A stretch of 64,000 nt of DNA from Nonomuraea cavernae (lineage in GTDB: Bacteria > Actinomycetota > Actinomycetes > Streptosporangiales > Streptosporangiaceae): the NCBI RefSeq assembly GCF_014646355.1, contig NZ_BMNH01000013.1, positions 124,001-188,000 of the forward strand, read 5' to 3'. Numbering within the stretch: position 1 is the first letter of the stretch; each line of letters opens with the position of its first letter. The notes beneath the pieces are model-generated. The model did no database searches, was not told the origin of the DNA, and saw only the letters and a list, made by a program, of their open reading frames with translations. This document shows, in pieces, positions 32,877 through 40,091 of this stretch. A program made the translations under genes and the position numbers.

Positions 32877-33992
32877 ATGAAGGTCGGCGTTCCCCGCGAG
32901 ATCAAGGACAACGAGTATCGCGTCGCGCTCACCCCGGCGGGTGCGCACGAGTTCATCCGGCACGGCCACCAGGTCCTCGTCGAGCGCGGGGCGGGCGTCG
33001 GCTCGGCGCTGCCCGACGCCGACTTCGAGGCGGTCGGCGCGACCATGGTCGGCGAGGCGGACGAGGTGTGGGCCGAGGGCGATCTGGTCCTGAAGGTGAA
33101 GGAGCCGGTGGCCGAGGAGTATCACCGGATGCGCAAGGGGCAGGTGCTGTTCACCTACCTCCATCTGGCCGCCTCACGGGCGTGCACCATGGCGATGCTC
33201 AACGCGGGCGTCACCGGAGTCGCCTACGAGACCGTACAGACCCCCGATGGCGCGCTGCCCCTGCTGGCGCCCATGTCGGAGGTCGCCGGCCGGCTCGCGC
33301 CACAGGTCGGGGCCTACCATCTGATGCGCTCGCAGGACGGCAGGGGCGTGCTGATGGGCGGCGTGTCCGGGGTGCACGCGGCTCGCGTGGTGGTGATCGG
33401 GGCCGGCGTGTCGGGCATGAACGCGGCGGCCATCGCGCTCGGCATGCAGGCCGAGGTGCTGCTGCTCGACCGGAACATCGACAAGCTGCGCCAGGCGGAC
33501 ATGATCTACCAGGGCCACTGCCAGACCGTGGCCTCCAACTCGCTGGAGATCGAGCTGGCGGTCCTGAGCGCCGACCTGGTGATCGGCGCGGTGCTCATCC
33601 CCGGCGCGCGGGCGCCTCGGCTGGTCTCCAGCGAGCTGGTCAGCCGGATGAGGCCGGGCTCGGTGCTGGTGGACATCTCGATCGACCAGGGCGGCTGCTT
33701 CGAGGACTCACGCCCGACGACGCACGCCGAGCCGACCTACCCGGTGCACGACTCGATCTTCTACTGCGTGGCCAACATGCCCGGCGCCGTGCCGCACACC
33801 TCGACGTACGCGCTCACGAACGTGACGCTCCCGTACGCGCTGGCCATCGCCGACCTGGGCTGGAGGGACGCGATGCGCCAAGATCGGGCCCTGTCGCTCG
33901 GCCTGAGCACCCACGAGGGACGCCTGACGAGCAGGCCGGTCGCCGAGGCGCACCGGCTGGAGTCCATACCGCTGGAGGACGTCCTCGAATAG
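32877..33992 (+). CDS. ald: Alanine dehydrogenase
   Basis: The 371-residue NAD-dependent enzyme interconverts L-alanine and pyruvate plus ammonia. The N-terminal MKVGVPREIKDNEYRVALTPAG, the catalytic Lys in VLKVKEPVAEEY (residues about 73-75), the His in LFTYLHLAASRA and the NAD-binding VVVIGAGVSGMNAAAIALGM with LLLDRNIDKLRQ are all present. VDISIDQGGCFEDSRPTTHAEPTYPVHDSIFYCVANMPGAVPHTST is highly typical. Length is standard. It has a 155-bp upstream gap holding its own promoter region and is convergent with the XRE-cupin gene. Confidence 0.97.
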   Translation: MKVGVPREIKDNEYRVALTPAGAHEFIRHGHQVLVERGAGVGSALPDADFEAVGATMVGEADEVWAEGDLVLKVKEPVAEEYHRMRKGQVLFTYLHLAASRACTMAMLNAGVTGVAYETVQTPDGALPLLAPMSEVAGRLAPQVGAYHLMRSQDGRGVLMGGVSGVHAARVVVIGAGVSGMNAAAIALGMQAEVLLLDRNIDKLRQADMIYQGHCQTVASNSLEIELAVLSADLVIGAVLIPGARAPRLVSSELVSRMRPGSVLVDISIDQGGCFEDSRPTTHAEPTYPVHDSIFYCVANMPGAVPHTSTYALTNVTLPYALAIADLGWRDAMRQDRALSLGLSTHEGRLTSRPVAEAHRLESIPLEDVLE

Positions 33993-33999
33993 CGCCCGC

Positions 34000-34632
34000 T
34001 CAGAGGTGCTCCATCACGAACACCGCCGTGGTGTCGGCCCGCAGGGCCTGGAAGATGTGCGGGGTGTCGCCGGGATAGCGGACGTAGTCGCCGGGCCCGA
34101 GCTCGGCCGGCTCCTCGGCCGGGCCCGCCAGCGCCCGGCCGCTGCTCAGCACCACGTGCTCGCTGGTGCCCGGCGGGTGGGCGGCCGAGAGCTGGGCCCG
34201 GCCCGGCTGGGCCACGATCCGGTAGATGTCGCGCCGGGCGTTGGGCGGGCAGGAGGCGAGCAGCGTGGCCGCGTAGCCGGCCTGCTCGGAGTGGGCGACC
34301 GGCCCATCGCCGGCCCGGATCACCCGGACGTCCGGCCGCGGCGGATCGACCAGCGCGCTGAACGGCACGCCGAGCGCGGAGCCGAGCGCCCACAGCGTCT
34401 CCACGCTGGGATTGCCGGTGCCGGATTCGAGTTGGGAGAGGGTGGACTTGGCCAGCCCCGCCCGCCTGGCCAGCTCGGTCAGCGACAGCCCGGCGCGGGC
34501 GCGCTCGCGCCGGATCGCCCCGGCGATCAGCCCGATGAGGTCGGAGGGCGCCCGCACGCCCTCGCTCGCGGAACCGGTTCTCACCTGTTCGCTCCAGAAG
34601 TCGATCTGTTCGGCTTGACGAACACCGTCCAT
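34000..34632 (-). CDS. XRE-cupin transcriptional regulator
   Basis: The 210-residue protein starts at ATG 34632. Residues about 35-90 hold the HTH (LIAGAIRRERARAGLSLTELARRAGLAKSTLSQLESGTGNPSVETLWALGSALGVPFSALV). Residues about 105-210 form a small cupin beta-barrel (GRAQLSAAHPPGTSEHVVLSSGRALAG... LGPGDYVRYPGDTPHIFQAL) that usually binds a small ligand. It is divergent from a racemase-like gene, and two identical-pattern palindromes overlap and flank its start, so it probably represses itself and its neighbour. Confidence 0.93.
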   Translation of the reverse strand: MDGVRQAEQIDFWSEQVRTGSASEGVRAPSDLIGLIAGAIRRERARAGLSLTELARRAGLAKSTLSQLESGTGNPSVETLWALGSALGVPFSALVDPPRPDVRVIRAGDGPVAHSEQAGYAATLLASCPPNARRDIYRIVAQPGRAQLSAAHPPGTSEHVVLSSGRALAGPAEEPAELGPGDYVRYPGDTPHIFQALRADTTAVFVMEHL

Positions 34633-34671
34633 CGCGTTCAGCCTAGTGCGCGGACGTTCGCCCCAACGAAC
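34608..34671. promoter_or_regulatory. Twin operators GTTCG-N6-CGAAC for the XRE-cupin regulator
   Basis: GTTCG-N6-CGAAC occurs exactly twice, at 34608-34623 (across the regulator's first codons) and at 34656-34671 (in the divergent gap), with centres 48 bp apart. Identical half-sites and identical spacers make chance unlikely. The palindrome GAACCGGTTC at 34571-34580 inside the gene may be related. Confidence 0.65.
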
Positions 34672-34695
34672 CCTTGAGCCGATCCGGAGACAATC

Positions 34696-35424
34696 ATGGG
34701 ACACCTCGGCATCCTCGCCCACAGCACGGAGGGCGCGGCGCTCTGCTTCCTCGCCTACTGCCAGGAGGGGTTCCGGCGGACCGGCCGCCACGAGCACCCC
34801 GACGTGACCCTCGACTACATCGCCTTCGGCCGCAGCATGCCCGCGTGGGAGGCGGGCGATCACGCCTCGATCAGGGCCACGCTGTCGACCAGCGTCGACC
34901 GGCTGGCCCGGGCGGGTGCCGGCTTCTTCGCCTGCCCCGACAACACCGCGCACCTGGCCCTCGAACACCCCGGCCCGGAGCTCGCGCTGCCCGGCCTGCA
35001 CCTGGCCGAGGTCGTCGCCGAGCAGGCCGCAGCCGACGGCCGCCGGCGGGTCGGCGTCCTCGGCACGACGTACCTCATGGACGGCCCCGTCTACCCCCGC
35101 GCGATGGCCGCCCGTGGCATCGCCACCGAGGTGCCGGACCCGGCCGACCGCGACCTGGTCAACAGGATCATCTTCGAGGAGCTGGTGAACGGCGTCTTCA
35201 CCGACGAGTCCAGGCGGGAGTACGTGCGCGTCGTCGAACGACTGGCCGGGCGGGGCTGCGACGCGGTCGCGCTGGTGTGCACCGAGATCCCGCTCCTGGT
35301 GACCCCGGAGGTCTCTCCCCTGCCCACGCTCGACTCGACCCGGCTGCTGGCCCGCGCGGCCTACGACGTCGCCGTGGGCGACCGGCCGCCGCCCACGTGG
35401 CGCGGCGGCCCGGTGGCCGGCTGA
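34696..35424 (+). CDS. Aspartate/glutamate racemase family protein
   Basis: The 242-residue protein has the two-fold Asp/Glu racemase architecture. The catalytic cysteines are in FACPDNTAHLA (residues about 76-86) and ALVCTEIPLLV (about 190-200), both with the typical following Thr/Asn/Glu. The N terminus GHLGILAHSTEGAALCFLAYC fits the family strand-loop that holds the substrate carboxylate. Members act as racemases or as related hydantoin or maleate isomerases; substrate is not predictable. It is divergent from the XRE-cupin regulator and likely its target. Confidence 0.85.
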   Translation: MGHLGILAHSTEGAALCFLAYCQEGFRRTGRHEHPDVTLDYIAFGRSMPAWEAGDHASIRATLSTSVDRLARAGAGFFACPDNTAHLALEHPGPELALPGLHLAEVVAEQAAADGRRRVGVLGTTYLMDGPVYPRAMAARGIATEVPDPADRDLVNRIIFEELVNGVFTDESRREYVRVVERLAGRGCDAVALVCTEIPLLVTPEVSPLPTLDSTRLLARAAYDVAVGDRPPPTWRGGPVAG

Positions 35425-35467
35425 CCGGCGACGCCGCCCCGGGTCAGAACCTGCCGGGGCGGGCGGC

Positions 35468-35564
35468 CGTCACTGGCCGGTCGTCACTGGCCGGTCGTCA
35501 CCGGCCGGTCGTCACCGGCCGGTCGTCACCGGCCGGTCGTCACCGGCCGGTCGTCACTGGCCGG
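35468..35564. repeat. Seven tandem 14-bp palindromic repeats between convergent genes
   Basis: Units of TCGTCAC(C/T)GGCCGG occupy 35468-35480 (first, 13 bases), then 35481, 35495, 35509, 35523, 35537 and 35551-35564 in exact 14-bp register. The four central units have C at the variable position and the outer ones T. Each join contains the palindrome ACCGGCCGGT, so the RNA or single-stranded DNA can fold into serial hairpins. The last unit overlaps the final codons of the DUF3105 gene. It may act as a terminator array or a variable-number repeat. Confidence 0.85.
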
Positions 35565-36255
35565 TGGGGCTGGCGCTCGGCGAGAGCGTCTCCATCGGCG
35601 TCTGTCCCTGCGGCTCGGGCGGCAGCGGAGCCACGTCGGCCGTGGTGGTGATGGCGTCGGGCCCACCACAGGTGGCGCCGGGCTCCGGGGTGTCCTTGCC
35701 GTTCTGGAACTTCTTGATGAAGGCGGCCAGCTTGGGGTCGTCAGGGCTGTCCAGCTTGAGCTGGTGTCCCCAGGAGGAGGCCACGATCGGCGCCGGCAGG
35801 TCCGGGAAGGGACTCATCAGCATGTATTCCTGCTGGCCGGTCGAGGTGGCCACCTCGGTCAGCTTGTCGACCTGCGCCTTGGGCAGGTCGGGCCGGTAGG
35901 TGATCCAGATGGCGCCGTGCTCCAGGGAATGCACCCCGTGCTCGCTGTGGATCGGCTTGGCATAGATGTCGCACTGCTGCCAGTAGTTGCTGTGCTCACC
36001 GCCGACGGGCGGCGACTCCTTGTAGGAGACCGGCTTCCACACGTGCTGCGCGGACTCGTAGGAGTAGTTGGCCACCGCGTCGAGCGACGTCTCCCGAGAC
36101 TGCTTGACCAGGTAGAAACCGACCAGACCGACGAGCAACACGATGACGGCGCCCCCGGACCCCCACATGAGGAACGCGGTGCGACGCTCCTTGCGCTGCT
36201 GCTCGGCCCGCATCCGCTGCAGATGCTCCCGCCGCGCCTGCGCCTTCTCCTTCAT
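35554..36255 (-). CDS. DUF3105 membrane-anchored protein
   Basis: The 233-residue protein starts at ATG 36255 with GGAGGAACG upstream. A charged coiled N terminus (KEKAQARREHLQRMRAEQQRKERR) precedes one membrane helix (FLMWGSGGAVIVLLVGLVGFYLV, residues about 28-50). The DUF3105 domain then has YKESPPVGGEHSNYWQQCDIY and HSLEHGAIWITYRPDLP, rich in His and Cys. The tail contains a second Cys (EPGATCGGPDAIT). It is divergent from a DUF305 gene, a pairing frequent in actinobacteria and suspected to relate to copper. Function is unproven. Confidence 0.88.
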   Translation of the reverse strand: MKEKAQARREHLQRMRAEQQRKERRTAFLMWGSGGAVIVLLVGLVGFYLVKQSRETSLDAVANYSYESAQHVWKPVSYKESPPVGGEHSNYWQQCDIYAKPIHSEHGVHSLEHGAIWITYRPDLPKAQVDKLTEVATSTGQQEYMLMSPFPDLPAPIVASSWGHQLKLDSPDDPKLAAFIKKFQNGKDTPEPGATCGGPDAITTTADVAPLPPEPQGQTPMETLSPSASPTGQ

Positions 36256-36377
36256 CGTTCCTCCATCAGCCTGCCAATCTCGGGTCACCCTATGCCCTCC
36301 GGGCGTATGCGGAGAATAAGGCGGTCGAAAGCGATCGTTCCTCCCTTCTCGTACGAGATGGATAGGCTGGACTCGCC

Positions 36378-36998
36378 ATGCGTAATCCCGCGAAGAACCC
36401 ACTGCTCATCGCCGGCGCCGTGCTGATCGCCGGCGCGGCGGTCCTCCTGTTCGTGCTCGGCCGAGGCGCGGACCCGGCCGAGACCTCCGCCGAGGCCGGG
36501 TTCGCCCGCGACATGAGCGTCCACCACGCGCAGGCCGTCGACATGTCGTTCATCATCAGGGACAAGACGCAGTCCAAGGAGATCCGCAACCTGGCCTTCG
36601 ACATCATCACCACGCAGTCCACGCAGCGCGGCATGTTCATCGGCTGGCTGGAGCAGTGGGGGCTCGGCCTGTCGACCGACCTGCGGCCGATGGCCTGGAT
36701 GCACGGCCACGGCCACGGCGCCGCGACGACCGAGGCCGCCGAGCCCGGTGTGATGCCGGGCATGGCCGGCGCCGCGGAGCTGGCCAAGCTCAAGGAGCTG
36801 CAGGGCACCGAGGCCGAGGTGCTCTTCCTGCAGCTGATGATCCGCCACCACGAGGGCGGGGTGCGGATGGCCGAGGGCCTGCTGAAGCTGTCCGACCGCG
36901 ACGAGGTGGTCAACATGGCCCAGAAGATCGTCAAGGGGCAGAGCGGCGAGATCAAGCTGATGACCGACATGCTCGGGCATCGGGGCGCGCAGCCGTAG
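36378..36998 (+). CDS. DUF305 exported protein
   Basis: The 206-residue protein has an N-terminal membrane segment (NPLLIAGAVLIAGAAVLLFVLG) that serves as signal or anchor. A four-helix DUF305 (ferritin-like CopM) domain follows, with FARDMSVHHAQAVDMSFI near residues 42-60 and LMIRHHEGGVRMAEGLL near 153-170. The His/Met pairs and MHGHGHG resemble periplasmic copper-binding proteins of the CopM type. TAGGCT at 36363-36368 lies about 10 bases before ATG 36378, suggesting a near-leaderless mRNA. The next gene starts 2 bp after its stop. Confidence 0.88.
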   Translation: MRNPAKNPLLIAGAVLIAGAAVLLFVLGRGADPAETSAEAGFARDMSVHHAQAVDMSFIIRDKTQSKEIRNLAFDIITTQSTQRGMFIGWLEQWGLGLSTDLRPMAWMHGHGHGAATTEAAEPGVMPGMAGAAELAKLKELQGTEAEVLFLQLMIRHHEGGVRMAEGLLKLSDRDEVVNMAQKIVKGQSGEIKLMTDMLGHRGAQP

Positions 36999-37000
36999 TC

Positions 37001-38422
37001 GTGAGCGTCGACGCGGTCGTCGTGGGATCGGGCCCCAACGGGCTGGTCGCGGCGATCGAGCTGGCCCGCGCCGGACGCCGGGTGCTGCTGCTGGAGGCGG
37101 CCGAACGGTTCGGCGGCGGGCTGCGGTCGGCGGAGCTGACGCTGCCCGGCCGGGTGCACGATCTCGGCGCGACCGTGATGGCGATGGCGCTCGCCTCGCC
37201 CGCGATGCGCGGGCTCGGACTGGAAGGGCGCGGGCCGGGGCAGGTCGAGTTCGTCCATCCCGGCGTGGCGGCCGCGCATCCGCTCGACGACCGGCCGGCC
37301 GTGCTCGTGCACCGCGACGCCGGCCGCACGCGTGAGGGGCTCGGCGCCGACGGCGCGGTCTGGGACGCGACCGCCGGGGCGGCGGCGCGGGCCGGGTTCC
37401 CGCTGGTCGACCTGCTGGTGAAGCCGCTAGGGCCGTGGCGGCCGGATCCGCGCGCGTTCGCGGCCGCGGCGAGGTTCGGAGTCGCGGCGGCGCTGCCGGC
37501 CACGACGTTCGCCCGGCGGGCCCTGCGCACGGTCGAGGGCCGCGCGGTGTTCGCCGGCATGGCCGCGCATTCCGTGCTCGACCTGCGCTCCCCCATCACC
37601 ACCGGGTACGGCCTGCTGCTGGCGTCGCTGGCCCACCTGGTCGGCTGGCCGCTGGTGAAGGGCGGCTCGCAGGTCCTGGCCGACGCCCTGGTGGCCAGGC
37701 TGCGGGAGCTGGGCGGCGAGGCGGTCACCGGCCACCGGGTGCGGCGCCTCGACGAGCTCACCGGGCTGGGCGCCGAGACGATCGTGCTGGACGTGACCCC
37801 CCGGCGGTTCCTGGAGATGGCCGAGCTGCCCGCGCGTTACCGTCGCCGGCTGGAGCGCTACCGGTACGGGCCGGGGGTGTTCAAGCTCGACTGGGCGCTC
37901 GACGGGCCGGTGCCGTGGCGCGATCCGGCCGTCGCCGCGGCGGGGACCGTCCATCTGGGCGGCACCCTGGAGGAGATCGCGCTGAGCGAGGCCGAGGTGG
38001 CCGCCGGGCGTCACTCGCCCCGGCCGTACGTCCTGCTCACCCAGCCCTACGCGGCCGATCCGACGCGGGGCGGCCACACGCTGTGGGCCTACTGCCACGT
38101 CCCGAACGGCTCCCCCGTGGACATGACGGGGGCGATCGAGGCGCAGATCGAGCGCTACGCGCCCGGCTTCCGCGACCGGGTGCTGGCCCGCCACGCGATG
38201 GGCCCGGCCGACCTGGAGGCGTGGAACCCCAACCTGGTGGGCGGCGACATCGGGGGCGGGCTGGCCGGCCTGCGTCAGTTCGTCAACCGCCCGGTCTGGT
38301 CGCCGGCGCCCTGGCGCACCCCGCTGCCCGGCGTCTTCCTCTGCTCGGCCTCGACGCCGCCGGGGGGCGCGGTGCACGGGATGGGCGGCTGGCAGGCCGC
38401 CCGCCTCGCCACCCGCGGTTAG
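37001..38422 (+). CDS. FAD-dependent oxidoreductase, phytoene-desaturase-like
   Basis: The 473-residue protein begins at GTG 37001, 2 bp after the DUF305 gene, so the two are probably coupled. The N-terminal dinucleotide-binding motif VVVGSGPNGLVAAIELARAGRRVLLLEAAERFGGGLRSAEL is followed by features of the CrtI/amine-oxidase superfamily (PLVKGGSQVLADALVARLRELGGEAVTGHRVRRL). The C-terminal flavin motif is FLCSASTPPGGAVHGMGGWQAARLA. No carotenoid genes are nearby, so the substrate is unknown. The 3' end overlaps the convergent aldolase gene by 4 bp. Confidence 0.9.
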   Translation: MSVDAVVVGSGPNGLVAAIELARAGRRVLLLEAAERFGGGLRSAELTLPGRVHDLGATVMAMALASPAMRGLGLEGRGPGQVEFVHPGVAAAHPLDDRPAVLVHRDAGRTREGLGADGAVWDATAGAAARAGFPLVDLLVKPLGPWRPDPRAFAAAARFGVAAALPATTFARRALRTVEGRAVFAGMAAHSVLDLRSPITTGYGLLLASLAHLVGWPLVKGGSQVLADALVARLRELGGEAVTGHRVRRLDELTGLGAETIVLDVTPRRFLEMAELPARYRRRLERYRYGPGVFKLDWALDGPVPWRDPAVAAAGTVHLGGTLEEIALSEAEVAAGRHSPRPYVLLTQPYAADPTRGGHTLWAYCHVPNGSPVDMTGAIEAQIERYAPGFRDRVLARHAMGPADLEAWNPNLVGGDIGGGLAGLRQFVNRPVWSPAPWRTPLPGVFLCSASTPPGGAVHGMGGWQAARLATRG

Positions 38423-39465
38423 GCCAGCTCCTCGGCGATCGCCGCGGCGAACGCGTCCACGTCGGCCTCGGTGGTGTCGAACGCGCACATCCACCGCACC
38501 TCGCCCGTCGCCTCGTTCCAGGTGTAGAAGCGGAAGCGCTTCTGCAGCCGCTCGGTGACGTCCTTGGGCAGGACGGCGAAGACCGCGTTGGCCTCGACCG
38601 GCCGCGGCACCTCGACCCCGGGAAGGTCGCGCACCACCTCGGCCAGCCGCCGCCCCATCGCGTTGGCCTGCCGGGCGTTGCGCAGCCACAGGTCACCGGA
38701 GAGCAGCGCCTCGAACTGGGCCGACACGAACCTCATCTTCGACGACAGCTGCATGAACGTCTTGCGGAGGTAGTCGATCCCGGTGGCCGCCGACGGGTTG
38801 AGCACCACGACGGCCTCGCCGTACAGCATGCCGATCTTCGTGCCGCCGAAGGAGAGCACGTCGACGCCCGCGTCGGTGGTGAGCGCCCGCATCGGGACGT
38901 CGAGGGCGGCGGCGGCGTTGGTCAGCCGCGAGCCGTCGAGGTGGACGAGCAGGCCGCGCTCGTGCGCGTGGGCGCAGATCGCGGCCATCTCCTCGGGCGT
39001 GTAGACGGTGCCGAGCTCGGTGGTGTTGGAGATGGACACGACGCGCGGCTGGGCCCGGTGCACGTCGCCGAAGCCCCACGCCTGGCGGTCGATCAGCTCG
39101 GGCGTGAGCTTGCCGTCGGGCGTGGGCACGGGCAGCAGTTTGATGCCGCCCACCACCTCGGGGGCGCCGCCCTCGTCGGTGTTGATGTGGGCGGTCTCCG
39201 CGCAGATGACCGCCTCCCACTGGGCGGTCATCGCGCGCAGCGATACGACGTTGGCGGCGGTGCCGTTGAACACCGGCCAGGCCTGCGCCTGCTCGCCGAA
39301 GTGACGCTGGAAGACCTCGCGCAGCGCTTCGGTGTAGACGTCGTCGCCGTAGGCGATCTGGTGGCCGCCGTTGGCGTCGGCGATGGCCCGCAGGATGTCG
39401 GGGTGCACCCCGGCGTAGTTGTCGCTGGCGAACGCCTTGAGCAGGGGGTCGTGCCGGGGAGTCAC
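38419..39465 (-). CDS. Low-specificity L-threonine aldolase-like PLP enzyme
   Basis: The 348-residue protein starts at GTG 39465, overlapping the SDR gene stop as GTGA. It is a fold-type I PLP enzyme with the threonine-aldolase pattern: FASDNYAGVHPDILRAIADAN at the N terminus, the His of AETAHINTDEGGAPE that stacks on PLP, the Asp-Ser-Arg of LVHLDGSRLTNAAAAL, and the Schiff-base Lys in VLSFGGTKIGMLYGEAVV. It cleaves beta-hydroxy amino acids, typically threonine to glycine and acetaldehyde. It is the last gene of the DUF6421-SDR operon. Confidence 0.92.
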   Translation of the reverse strand: MTPRHDPLLKAFASDNYAGVHPDILRAIADANGGHQIAYGDDVYTEALREVFQRHFGEQAQAWPVFNGTAANVVSLRAMTAQWEAVICAETAHINTDEGGAPEVVGGIKLLPVPTPDGKLTPELIDRQAWGFGDVHRAQPRVVSISNTTELGTVYTPEEMAAICAHAHERGLLVHLDGSRLTNAAAALDVPMRALTTDAGVDVLSFGGTKIGMLYGEAVVVLNPSAATGIDYLRKTFMQLSSKMRFVSAQFEALLSGDLWLRNARQANAMGRRLAEVVRDLPGVEVPRPVEANAVFAVLPKDVTERLQKRFRFYTWNEATGEVRWMCAFDTTEADVDAFAAAIAEELA

Positions 39466-40091
39466 TGGGTGAGGTCCAATCGCGTGCCGTTGAGGTCGGC
39501 GGCGGGCCGGTCGTAGAGCCCGCCGATGGCCCGGGCCAGGTCGGTCACGTCGGTGAAACCGGCGAACTTCGCCTCGGGCTTGGCCGCCCGCATGGCGTCG
39601 TTGACCAGGGCCTTGACGACGAGGATGACGGCGGCGGAGCCGGTGCCGCGCAGCGCGTCGGCCAGGGAGAGGGTCCACGCCTCGGCGGCGGCCTTGGCGG
39701 CGGCGTAGGCGGCGCCCCCGGCGGTGGGGTGCCCGGCGGCCTTGGCCGAGACGATCACGAACCGGCCGTCCCGGCTCCTGCGCAGCAGCGGCTCGAAGGC
39801 CAGCGACACGTGCTGGAGGGTACGGATCAGCAGGTCGTGCAGGTCGTTCCAGTCCTCCAGCCGGGTCTCGGCGAAGCTGCCGGAGCCGCGCCAGCCGCCG
39901 ACCAGGTGCACCACGCCGTCGACGCCGCCGTGCTCGCGTTCGACGCGGGCCGCCAGGTCGAGCACGGCCTCGCGGTCGAGCAGGTCGACGTCGTCCTTGT
40001 CGACGGAGATCACGGTGTCACCGTTTTTGCGGAAATATTCGGACACTGCCTGACCTGTGGGGCCCGCAGCGCCGGTTACCAGAATGATCAT
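39462..40091 (-). CDS. Short-chain dehydrogenase/reductase
   Basis: The 209-residue protein is short for an SDR but complete in core motifs: the nucleotide-binding ILVTGAAGPTGQAVSEYF, DKDDVDLLD, the VDGVVHLVGGW strand equivalent to NNAG, a catalytic Ser in VIVSAKAAG and the Tyr-x3-Lys of AAYAAAKAAAEAW. It is coupled to the upstream DUF6421 gene by ATGA and to the downstream aldolase by GTGA overlap. Substrate unknown; the fixed neighbours suggest one pathway. Confidence 0.9.
   Translation of the reverse strand: MIILVTGAAGPTGQAVSEYFRKNGDTVISVDKDDVDLLDREAVLDLAARVEREHGGVDGVVHLVGGWRGSGSFAETRLEDWNDLHDLLIRTLQHVSLAFEPLLRRSRDGRFVIVSAKAAGHPTAGGAAYAAAKAAAEAWTLSLADALRGTGSAAVILVVKALVNDAMRAAKPEAKFAGFTDVTDLARAIGGLYDRPAADLNGTRLDLTQ

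Noticed and set aside
35468..35564. A CRISPR array
   Set aside because: The 14-bp units are directly adjacent, with no unique spacers, and no cas genes are present.
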